Below are positions 34,200 through 45,200 of a DNA stretch of 64,000 nucleotides, in pieces. The DNA is from Limnephilus marmoratus. Lineage: Eukaryota > Arthropoda > Insecta > Trichoptera > Limnephilidae. The notes beneath the pieces were generated by a model. That model was not told the origin of the DNA. It ran no database searches and worked only from the letters and a program-made list of their open reading frames with translations. Position 1 is the stretch's first letter, and every line of letters begins with the position of its first letter. Location of the stretch: assembly GCA_917880885.1 (NCBI GenBank), contig OU862933.1, forward strand, positions 6,867,452 through 6,931,451. Direction: 5' to 3'. The position numbers were made by a program, and so were the translations under genes.

Positions 34200-34685
34200 A
34201 TGGCGTCTAAGTATGTAGCTTCAACGAGGCTCGAGAATAACCAAGTCGACCAATGTACGTACTTTAGCCGGTAGCGACCTGGCTTGGAGAATAGCTAGCC
34301 TGAGCAGTAGGACAATTCAGCATTCAAAAGTTTAAAAAATATTTATGCCAGAAATGGAGAAATTACAAGCTCCCGCAAATCGAATTATGACCGAGCCATT
34401 TACGATCCCAAAGGGCTAGGCGACTTACTGGTTGAAACATGTGCGCATGACACCGGTTCCATTCCCAAAAACAGATTTATTTTCTGTCAAGATTTTTTCA
34501 AAGATAAGTCACTCTCGAATGAAGCCGGTTGTAAAGGATTGAGCATGAAAAAGATCAATGCACACAGAAAGAGAAACAGTTACTTATCTCAGAACAGTCA
34601 TCGTCCAGAGAGGCAGGAATGCATGGAAAAACTAAGATTAATTAAAATCCAATTTGCTGGCAAAGAATATGTACATAAAAAGTGA
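34200..34685 (+). pseudogene. Unidentified decayed ORF
   Basis: The frame starts MASKYVASTRLENNQ, has three in-frame stops within the next 40 codons, and is then open for 124 codons (34,311-34,682), containing NYDRAIYDPKGLGDLL, HDTGSIPKNRFIFCQDFF and RPERQECMEKLRLIK before TGA. Composition is closer to ordinary coding sequence than to the AT-rich flanks. AATAAA occurs about 80 bp downstream. I do not recognise the family. It may be a retrocopy, an exon of an unannotated gene or a transposon remnant. Confidence 0.35.
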
Positions 34686-34689
34686 GCCC

Positions 34690-35508
34690 TTACAATTCGG
34701 TATTTACACCGCATTCCACCATCGTTCTGCAAAAGTTTGGAAAGTAGATTTTTCATGAATGTGTCCAAATAAAAAATTTATGATAAATTATTTATTTTTG
34801 TGCGGTTTACAAAATGTTAATTTCAACACGCCTAAATCGGACATTATTACGCTAACGTCTGTATGGTTGAAATTTAAGAATCCGGCTGAGAATGCAACTC
34901 TGATGCCGCGCCGTACGCAAAACCATCTTTGTACTTGAAGTTTCTTAAAAAGCTACTTTTATAATTCGGTTTCGAATTCAAGCAAGTAGCCAATAATGTC
35001 AAAAGATGGCGTCACTTACATTAGCAGATCGCATGAGGACGTGCCACTGGCATGTATACGAACTACGGATTTGTAAATTTTAGTATCTCTCCGGATACGG
35101 AAAGATTGACGGTAATATGATTATTATTGTAACTGGCATAATAATATCATGCGGCTATATATTACATATGACTTCATTGCCTGTTGCGGTTACTTTGTCC
35201 CGGTGACTAGCTGTCTCTGGATCACAGTGGATCCGAGGAACCGGTTTTTATGGTATCAGTTCCTATCGGATTTATAAAATGGTCAAACTGGGCGAAGCCA
35301 AACAAAAGTCGCCCGCAGGGCCTAGCAGCAAAAACCTGCAGAGCGATTTTAACTGCTAGTAAAAATTATTATTTCTCCATGCTCGGTCTATATCTTCTAC
35401 ATCGAACTTCATGGATCACATGTGGATCATTTGATCATCATCACTTCATGGATCACTTGCATTCGGGCATATCCATCATGGATGGATCACATACGCGACA
35501 GCCGCGTA
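34690..35508. other. No gene seen; repeat fragment
   Basis: 35,283-35,360 (GGGCGAAGCCAAACAAAAGT ... GGGCCTAGCAGCAAAAACC) is an inverted diverged copy of 9,205-9,275, a dispersed repeat of unknown type. A TGGATCA-rich low-complexity patch follows at 35,410-35,490. Confidence 0.45.
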
Positions 35509-35930
35509 CAAGGGCGGATTTAGCAGGGGGCACGTGCCCCCCCCCCAGACGGTATTTTTGGGTACTGTGGAGATTCCATCAAAGTACATACTTAGAAGCA
35601 AAAACTGTCTTTATTTTAACATTTAATTTTTCTATTGTTTTGACTATCATAAACCTTCCTAAATATACTTGAACTTGTAGAAATAAACTTGAAGTATGTA
35701 CTTCAAGTTTATTTCTAACAGTAATTGTTGATTTTTTTGCCCGTCCGCCCTTTGTGCCCGTCCGCCCTTTGTGCCCCCCCCAGAAAAAAATCTTAACAGT
35801 AATTGTTAATTTTTTTGCCCGTCCGCCCCTTGTGCCCCCCCAGAAAAAAATCTTAACAGAAATTGTTGATTTTTTTGCCCGTCCGCCCCTTGTGCCCCCC
35901 CCCAGAAAAAAAATCCTGGATCCGCCCTTG
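35509..35930. mobile_element. hAT MITE with internal 57-bp repeats
   Basis: 8-bp TSD GCCGCGTA on both sides (35,501-35,508; 35,931-35,938). TIR CAAGGGCGGAT and ATCCGCCCTTG. Contains a palindrome (TAAACTTGAAGTA and TACTTCAAGTTTA around 35,690) and three units of about 57 bp with CCCGTCCGCCC and AGAAAAAAATC. Confidence 0.85.
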
Positions 35931-35989
35931 GCCGCGTACATTAGGTTAGTAATGAATGCTACAAGACAAAATATAATTTTTTAACTTAC

Positions 35990-36260
35990 CGCTTTCTGCT
36001 CTTTGCTTGGCATCACATACGAGACATTCATCTGTTGCACTTTGGGAGAATCCACCTTCTTGGCATCAGTCTGCATTCTGTTGGAGGACCGCAACACCTT
36101 GGCGGGTGACAGTGGCAAGGCATCCTTGACTTCTTCCACCTCCATCCTCTCGGTCATGGTGGCATCGTTGCTCTCCTCCTTAGTGACCTGTTCCGATTTT
36201 CCCGTGGAGCTGACTCCACTGTCGTGCGAGGGGCGCTTCTCTTCTTGTTCTTCTGGCGGA
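35990..36260 (-). CDS. INCENP-like gene exon 11 (last one seen)
   Basis: Acceptor tttttcttttcag, donor gtaagt at 35,989. Encodes PPEEQEEKRPSHDSGVSSTG, DALPLSPAKVLRSSNR and QMNVSYVMPSKEQKA. The good donor implies at least one more exon to the left. Confidence 0.75.
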
Positions 36261-39200
36261 CTGAAAAGAAAAATTCATTAAAAAGATCATTCTATGGAGT
36301 CGATTGAAGCTATTTTTCATTTGGTGTACTCTATTTGCCTAAATACATAATCGAAAGTATAATGAAGCATATAAGAAATGGCTTTCATACCTCAACGTGG
36401 GAGGTGTCGGGGGTCGGGGGGTAGTGGGCAGCTTGGCTTTACCCTTTCTTGTTCTCTTGGGCCGCACATGTTTCACTTTCTTGTGCTCTGTGATGGAAAA
36501 AGAATAAAAATACAGCATTAGAGATAAGAAAAATATCATTATGTTTAGGTAAAAATTGTGCACACTTTAAATAGCACTGTAATGTGTAGTTTATACACAC
36601 ATGTGCATATAACTAAACAGTTTTCATTGTAAAGCTCCGTCTACACGCTCAATCTTACTTGCACAAGTAAGAATGTAAAACTGTATAATGTGCAAATTGT
36701 CACCTTAGTTCGTATTTGTCCAACAGACCATTAGAAAATTTTATAGAAGTTTTTCTCTCATTATTTCAATGAAACATTATGAGAGAAATAATTCTTAGTT
36801 AAGTGATTAACTATCACTTTTTACACTTTATTTTTAATTTTAACCTGTCACGGGCCGTTTCCGAACAAGAAATTCCCTAACAAAGCACCACTTAGAATCT
36901 TGAATTGTATGTTTTGTGGATTAATTTTGAGCTATCGTATATTTTATTGACCGAAACACAGGCTAAATTCGGTTTATGGGGGAAATTCCTAAAAAATAAA
37001 ACTAGTTATTTTTATACTAATTTTGGGTCGGGGAATCCGAATCTGAAAGAATTAGGCGGCGGCAAGCAATATTAGCTGAATTACACGACTTTAAAAATTT
37101 TTATACACATACAGGAAAATAGCCATTTTGGAAGCATTTTGATTCCTAGAAAATCAAACTAGTTATTTTTATACTAACTATGGGCCGGGGAATCCGAATC
37201 TGAAAAAATTAGGCGGCGGCAAGCAATATTAACTGAATTACACGACTTTAAAATTTTCTATACACACACACATGAAAATATTCATTTCGAAAGCATTTTG
37301 ACACACGTAGTACAGATTCGGATTTTCCGGCCCATAATTAGTATAAAAAAAAAAAAAAAATTTTTTTTGGACCATCCCCCATAAACCGAATTTTTTCCGA
37401 AACACATTCCTAGAACAATAAACTACTTATGTACCAAAACAACATTACGTTTTGTTTTCGTCAAGTATCACGCATCGGACTTTTGACAGATTTAATCGCG
37501 GCAAATTTGACATTTCTATGCTACAGATAAAATCATTTAAAAATTTTACTGGTGTCGCCAGGCGAATGAAACTAGTGGCTATATATTCAACGATGTTGGC
37601 GCAAGCGATTCTGACCTTGTCCTTCATACGAATTCTGTACACAGAAGGGTCAAAATCGCATTCAAAAATATTTTTTTCGAAATTTTTTCCGCGCGCGTCC
37701 GCACGTCTCCGGCAAATAAGAGGTTAAAGTGGAGATTGAACAAAAACTAAAATGGTCTATTAGACAAATAAGAACTGAGGCGACGAAATGGCTTGCAACA
37801 CTTGAAACTTTTTGCGCATGCAAGTCGCTGTGCGTAGAGGGTACTTAAATTTTTTTTTAAATAAGTTTTTATTATAGAAATATGCTTTTATTTAAAATTG
37901 AATTACATTTGGTTTGGTACATTATTAGAATATTCACTGTTTTCAACTGTTATTAGGCTAAGGCATGCTATGCTATACATGCTCAGTTTTATCTGTACGA
38001 TCAGCGAGTACTATTAAAATTGTACATGTAGAGTTAAATCGTATTGCCGTTGTGCCTACACTTGCTCAGTTAAATTGTGCGATCAAGCAGAATGGTCTGA
38101 AGAGGAAGGTGGGGAAGTACCTAGCTATTCAGATCTGGTCACCAAACATGGCTAACACCATTTCAAGCAACGTTTCAATTCTGAATGGTGGTTTTACACC
38201 AGGGCGACCCTGAGAGTATCTTCCACTTCAGTCCCTGCACAGTTTTACCTGATCAAATCTTGAATAGATTTCAGTTCGATTGTACAGTTCAAAAACTGCA
38301 CACTTTTTGTCATACTCACACTCAGACTTAACAATCTAATAGCACATTGAAGTACCCACCAGTGTCCCGCCCCGGTATAGGCGACTTATGGTCGCCCCTT
38401 CGGAGCTCTCGCAAGAATCTAATTTTTTTGAATGAACGGCTCTTACATTTAAATAAACGAATCTAGACCTTCAATGTCCCTACATACTTTGTTAGGTGGC
38501 GGAATGTAGGCTCGCCTACAGACTGTAATGGTCATGGTACATAATAGTAATACAGGTGTTAGTAGTTCATGGTAAAATACAATAAACATAACATAATAAA
38601 TCAGCAACCGTCATGAGTTGCATTCATGCGGTTTGCTGAGGAGAGGGAGACCACACACTCCAGAACTGCAGGCATCTATGTGAGGAAAAAAAAAACAATG
38701 TAATAAAAGTAAACATAATAATTTGAGATAGAGATGGTGAAAGTAACCATCAGGCGCCAGGCAGTCCCCGAGAGAATGAATATGGTTGTTTGTCCAACGT
38801 TACGACATCCAACGGAGTCGTCCTTTAGCCAGCTAGCCGGTGGTGCCTGGAAGAAGTGATTGGACGACTATACAGAAGACCTATCTAATAGCACAGATAA
38901 AACCGAGTTTTAATTTTTAATATATATTTTTTAATAGATAATTTTTTTTCTATAAACACAAGCTTGAGTTGTGACAGTTTTGGTTTTTGAATTTCAAAGC
39001 CATGAGCCCAATTATTAACCCTTCAAAGGCCATGCCATTTCGCGGAAATTCGCGAAAAAACGCTAAAAAACCACCACTTTGAATTGAATGTTTTGTTGAT
39101 AAATTTTGAGCTATTGTATATTTTATTGACTGAAACACGTTCACAACACAATAAACTATCTACTAAAACCACATTACTTGCATTTATTACGTAAATTAAT

Positions 39201-42200
39201 AGGTTTTACGACGTTTTATTCGAAATACACGCATTAATTACGACCGTTAAATTCGCGGCAAATTATGACAGCGCATTGTCATGAAAAAAATCGTTTTAAA
39301 AATATTCCAGGGTGACAAGGTGAATGTAACTTTTAACACCACCTAGAGTAATGATGGCGCAAGCGATTTTGACACTGTTCTTCATACAAATTCTGTACAT
39401 ATAAGGGTCAAAATCGCAGACCAAAAGTTTTTCATCGACAATATTATTCAAATATTTGAATTATTTTCTCGCGCATGCGCACATGAGGCCCGCAGTTTCG
39501 GGGCTCCGGCCTTTGACCGGTTAATAATAATAAAATAAGAAATAAGCTTACCAAATTCATCATCGGAATCTGACGTAACCGGAGCCTGTTTCCTAGGCAC
39601 CTCTACGACTATTTCTGTGGTTTCTGAATTTAATTCACTCTGGTTACTTGCGGAGGCGGCTTTTCCCTGCAAAAATAATGTTTTATAAAATAATTTTATT
39701 GACTATGTACCTTATTATGGGTTCTCGAAAATAATGTTGTTGACTGTGTATAATATTAAAGGATCTTATAAAATAATGTTGTTGACTTTGTATATTATTA
39801 TGGGTTCTCAAAAAATAATGTTGTTGACTATGTATAATATTATGGGTTCACAAAAATAATGTTGTTGACTATGTATAATATTATGGGTTCTCATTGACTA
39901 CTTTAGCGGCATCAAATTTTGCACTGCACAACAATACTCAATATTAACGGAGACAAGAAGCGTGTTCTCGCCTGTATTTTTATGTCCAGCAGTCTAAATG
40001 AACCATTTAACCTTCGGAACCCCGAGCTCTCGTCCCGCTGTGCAAAGGCTCAGTCTATTTTCGTAATAACTTACTTGTTTTTGCAAAATAATAGTTTTGT
40101 AAATTGTACCGCCCGCCTTACCAGATATTATTATAAAAATACGACAGCAGTCAAGTACAATAAGCGTGTTTACACGTCAGCGCGTGTGTCTCCATAGAAA
40201 CCGTTATAACTCAGTTATTGTTTTAGGTACATCCGTAAAATAAAAAGTGAAATGCCGATAGTGAATCACGCTGCACATCTCTATTCAAGTTGTCCATAGA
40301 AATACTAAAAAGAACATTCTGTCAGACGCGCAGTCTGACACATAATTTATCCCGCCAAATTTCCTACGGGCGCCCGACGTTGTTAATTTTTATTAAATAT
40401 TTTTAATGAAATGATAAAAAAGTGAGGTGACAAAAGTGTTTATTACACATTTATACAATAGAATAAATATTGTTGTTTACATAATCTGTGATTTTAGTAC
40501 CGTTTTCACAAAAAAACATCACGTGAGTCATTTTTACATTTTTTAATGTTTGCATTCTAAATTTTAATATTTACAAATATTAATATTTATTTGTAATATA
40601 ATAATTCGAAACAGTTTTTACTATTTGGCTACGTTCAGAAATGTTTCATTTATAGAGCTTTATTTGTGAAGCGGTAATAATACAAAGTTTTCGTAAAATG
40701 TCATTTCGTTAAAGACATTAAAAGTGCATATTGGCGATTTTCTGAGGGGTTAATAAACATTGTACATGTATTTTTATCACAAGTCGTTTCCCCAGAATAG
40801 CTACTAAATGATTACTTCTCCCTTATTTTATATGCAAAATTTGTTCATAAAACTATATAAGTATTTCACAATTAATCAGTATATTAAATATGTGAAGTTT
40901 GTACCCCTTTTTACGAAAATTGCGCAGAAGGAGGAGTATGAAATATCGCACACTTATAGTTTATATAGAGAAGGAGTGCAGAATGGTAATATTTTTTTTT
41001 AAATTATGCATAAAAAATACAAAAAAAAACATTACACACACTCTATAATTTAAATAAATTATGGTTGAATTTCGACCATTGGGCGTGACCACTAGTCTAA
41101 ATAAATATAATACTACGAAATAAAGAAGATTGTTGTAGTAAGGACATTGACGCTTCCATAATGGCCGCGCACTTGTTCACAGATAAAATAAATATTTAAT
41201 TAAATGAAGACAATATTAGCGAAACTCAATTGAAAATCTGGAGACAGAAAAATCAGAAAAAGATATTGGCTCCACTGGGACTCGAACCCAGGACCCTTCA
41301 CTTACATTACAAGTGCTCTACCAACTGAGCTACGAAACCTACATCCAATTCGGTCAATTTTAACTGTATCATACTTCGACTAAGAACTACCAATAATATC
41401 TTCATTTTCTTAACGCGCATATTATTGGCTGTTATCTTTATATATTATTGCAAGATTCAACTCTAACTAAATGCTATCTAAATAGTGTCTGGATAAATTT
41501 TATCCATTTTATTTTTAATACGCGACATCTAGAGATTTTACTCATAAAGTTAAAAATTAAAAATAAATATGTTGGCAAGTCAAAGCGGCAGGAGAGAATA
41601 ATATTAGGATGTTCCTAAATTAATTCCTTGGCGTGAATAAAATATATTTTATTATGCTAGAAGCATCTTTTAAGGTTCAAAATCAAGAAAGTATTTTTGT
41701 ACTAAGGGCTGGCATTCCACGGATAAAATATTACATTCCGGCATACAAGCTTTTAACTCGTTGAATGCCGGGAGTAAATGGGGTTGGTTGTAACCAATTA
41801 GCGTTCGCAAAAAGCGGCAGCCATGACACCCAATGTCCGGCGATTCTGACAGCGTCCTTGAGAAATTTCGTACATAGAAAGGTCAAAGTTGAAGACCAAA
41901 GAATTTTTCCCGCGCATGCGCAAGAACTGCGCACGTTCCCGCGCTCTGGTAAATCATTAATATAAATTATATGGAGTGACCAAGCGAATTGCGGTTTTCT
42001 CTATGGTAAAGAGCGATAATAGAGCAAGCGATTCTGACCGTGTTCTTCATACACTTTCTTTATACATAAGGGTCAAAATCGCGTGTAAAGTCTCACGACA
42101 CGCCGGCGCACGAGCGGCACCTGAGCGGTTAAGGCCAGATCCCACACCGCCCCGGGAACCCAGAAATGGCGAAAACTGAAGACTGGTGGATTTAGGTCTC

Positions 42201-45200
42201 AACCATTGGTGGAATAATTTTGTTTAGGATTGTGTGGTAAGCTGGGAGGAGCTTGATACCCTCACATTGCGTTATGGTTGCAAACATAGACATATGAATA
42301 TTACTAGACCAGAACATAAAGGTAAGGGGTAGACAACAACTACAGCGGGGCGCAGAGCGGGAAGATTACTTTGGAGATATGTGATTCATCAATAACGCAA
42401 TATGACAGTATATAGGCATCTCGCATTATAATATCACCATTTAGTTTTTAAAAGTAAACTGCTTTTGAATGAATAGACCTTTTTACATGGGAGTGCGAAT
42501 TGCTCGCCGCGTAATGAACAAATTTGCGAAGTCTAAATATGGCAAAGTAAAGTTTGCTTATTTTCAGACTCCAATATTTTGTTGCCGTATTTAGTTAGGA
42601 CACTTTTACAAATGTTTCATAATTTACTTACCCCAGTAAATATCGACGAGCACACGCCGTGTATCTCGAGTGATAGTAAATATTTACACGTTTTCAAAAC
42701 ACAAAAGTTTTTTGAGGTGTTTTTTCGTAAAATGCACCTATGAGCGCTCGACGCTGGCTCGCAGAAGAATGATGACGTCACATTTTTTAGATTCACGCGA
42801 AACCATACTCAATCCCAGCTGTTTCCAATGGAACCGGTATGGGGAGGGGGGAAAAATACGCTTTTATCACTTAGGGCAGGTCTATTCATAAGTCTATGGT
42901 TGCAAGGAATGATTTTTCAATAATTATCAAAACATTATTTGAGATTAAGTGAATTTGAAGTGGTTAAAAAATGAAAAGATCTTCTTACCCTCTTGGTGCG
43001 AGTTCTCTTGGGTTTTTCTACCGGTGGAGGGGGTGGTGGCTCCATGATGCTCTTGGCGGTGGATCTGGTGGATCGTGTGGATCTGGACACTGATTCGTTG
43101 ACCACTGAAAATAAACAATATCAAATAAATTTTTACTGGAAGCTAACAAATCTAAAATTGCATCAGTGTTACAGAAGGAGTAGATTGATTAGGCATTTGG
43201 AATTTTTGAGAGGGCGGAAAAGAATATTGTCGGAAAGGAGGAAAATCAGAAAATTAAAATAACAAGAAGACTGAATGAAGTATGAAGAGTTAGTTAATGG
43301 GGTTGTTCAAACCAAGGTTGGCCATTAAAGCAAATTTTCGTTTCCGAATGGCCGTCTCTCACAAGGGAGATATTGAAATTCTCTACCATTTCAGAATGAG
43401 GTGCAAATAAAGTAAATATTACTTTATTTAAAGGTGAAAATATCCATGTAAATTAAATTTCATTGCCACAGCTGCATTTCAAACCTGCGACCTCTGGATT
43501 CGGAACCGAGGAGCGAGAAGGCTTGGGAACAAAGATCATTTACGAAGGAGCTCAAATGCTACCCTGGGATATAGCGCCTTGATGATAATAAATCAGCCAA
43601 AGAAAAGACTGTACCCTAGAATGAATGTCTGTCTGTATGACTGTCCAGAATGAAGAATGTTGCTTGAGGAAAGTGCGGCATGGCAAATTCCAGGTAAACT
43701 AGTAATAAATAGCAAGAGACATGCATCTGCGCACTGCGACTCACTTTCAGAGGGTTTTTTCTTGGTTCTGGTCTTCAGTTTGGCCGTTGTGTTGACGGAG
43801 CAGTCAGATTCGGAGTGTTCCATTTCAACTGTGGTGTTATTGGCATTCTTTTTTGACTGCCCCCCTCTCTCTGAAACAAACAAAAGATAATTCTCGATTA
43901 ATAGATGACTCTTCGTTGGTGCCTTCTTCAAAGGATGTTTGCTGAGACATCCAGTGCGGAAACTTTTAGGGTGGGTTTCTTCATTCACTGAGAATGCTAA
44001 ATGCAATGCTAATTGTAAAAATACACGATCGAAATTTAAAATTTTCTATGCATTTGACCGTTTACTTTTACAATTAGCATTGCATTTAGCATTCTCGGTA
44101 AATGAAGAAACCCACCATTAGAGTTACCTCGCAATGATATGGAATTATGTACGTTTCAAAAACTTTTTGGACGATAGCTATCGATGAGACCAACCCAGAA
44201 TAGCAAAAGTTTGCCCTGGCACTGCTATACATACAAGTGAATTAGGATAAATTCAAAAGCAAGCACATTTATTTCTATACTTGTGTCTGACCACGTTGTA
44301 TGCGTGCTAAACTTTTACCCATTTGGAATATATGGCGAGGATTTGCTGAAATAGGCCTAGTCCAAAAACAATTGCTACGTTATAAAGTAGTCTGAATATA
44401 TTATACATATATTTTTTTCATATATAGCCAGTGAGACAATGGCATCTCCTATATATTATTTCAAATGCATTAATTTTGAAATAACATAAATTAATCAAAT
44501 AATATTTATTTGCCCATGTCGGGATTCGATCCCGCGACCTTCGGATGGCGAGTCAAGAGCCTTACCCCTCGACCACGCCGGCTGTCGATAGTGCCTTTCA
44601 AAATGAAGTTGTAGACTACTTGCTACAATAAGGCCCAAGCTGCGTAGCGAGTACGGAAAATCAATAAAATAATAAATAAACTCTCAGTTACAGCAAACCT
44701 TGCAAGAAGGGTGATTCTGTATATTTTGTGTTATCTTTTGCGTTAAGTCAGCATTAGGATAAAAAGTCGAAATCCTTGGAAATTGGAAGGCGTCCATTGT
44801 GCGTTATTATGCACAATTCAATTGAGAGTTTACAAGACATTTTGATGTGTAAAATAACTTCGTTTCAGCTTAATTACTACAAGAAACAATATTTATATGA
44901 GGGGAGATGTTTGAAGGGGTGACCGGACAACTCAGAATGAAACCAACTCAGAAGCACCTCAGAAAGGTCATTAAGAATGATGATTAAAAAATTGGTTAAA
45001 TAGGTTAAGTTAGGTTAGGGTTACCGACTATTTTAAAATGATTTTTTCATGGCTTTTAACCTGTCGTTTGCCGGGGTAGGCCAGCAAAAAGCACCACCAA
45101 TTAGCGTTCGCAAAAGCGGCATCCATGACACCCAATGACATTTCGTGTCCAGCGATTCTGACAGTGTCCTTGAGAAATTTTATACATAGAAAGGTCAAAA

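Noticed and set aside
35579..35941. 120-aa minus-strand ORF with repeats (GGSRIFFLGGG-like)
   Set aside because: It is a translation of the 57-bp repeats of a hAT MITE.
41271..41339. tRNA gene on the minus strand
   Set aside because: Flanked by the same non-tRNA tail as 54,938-55,055, so it is a SINE head.
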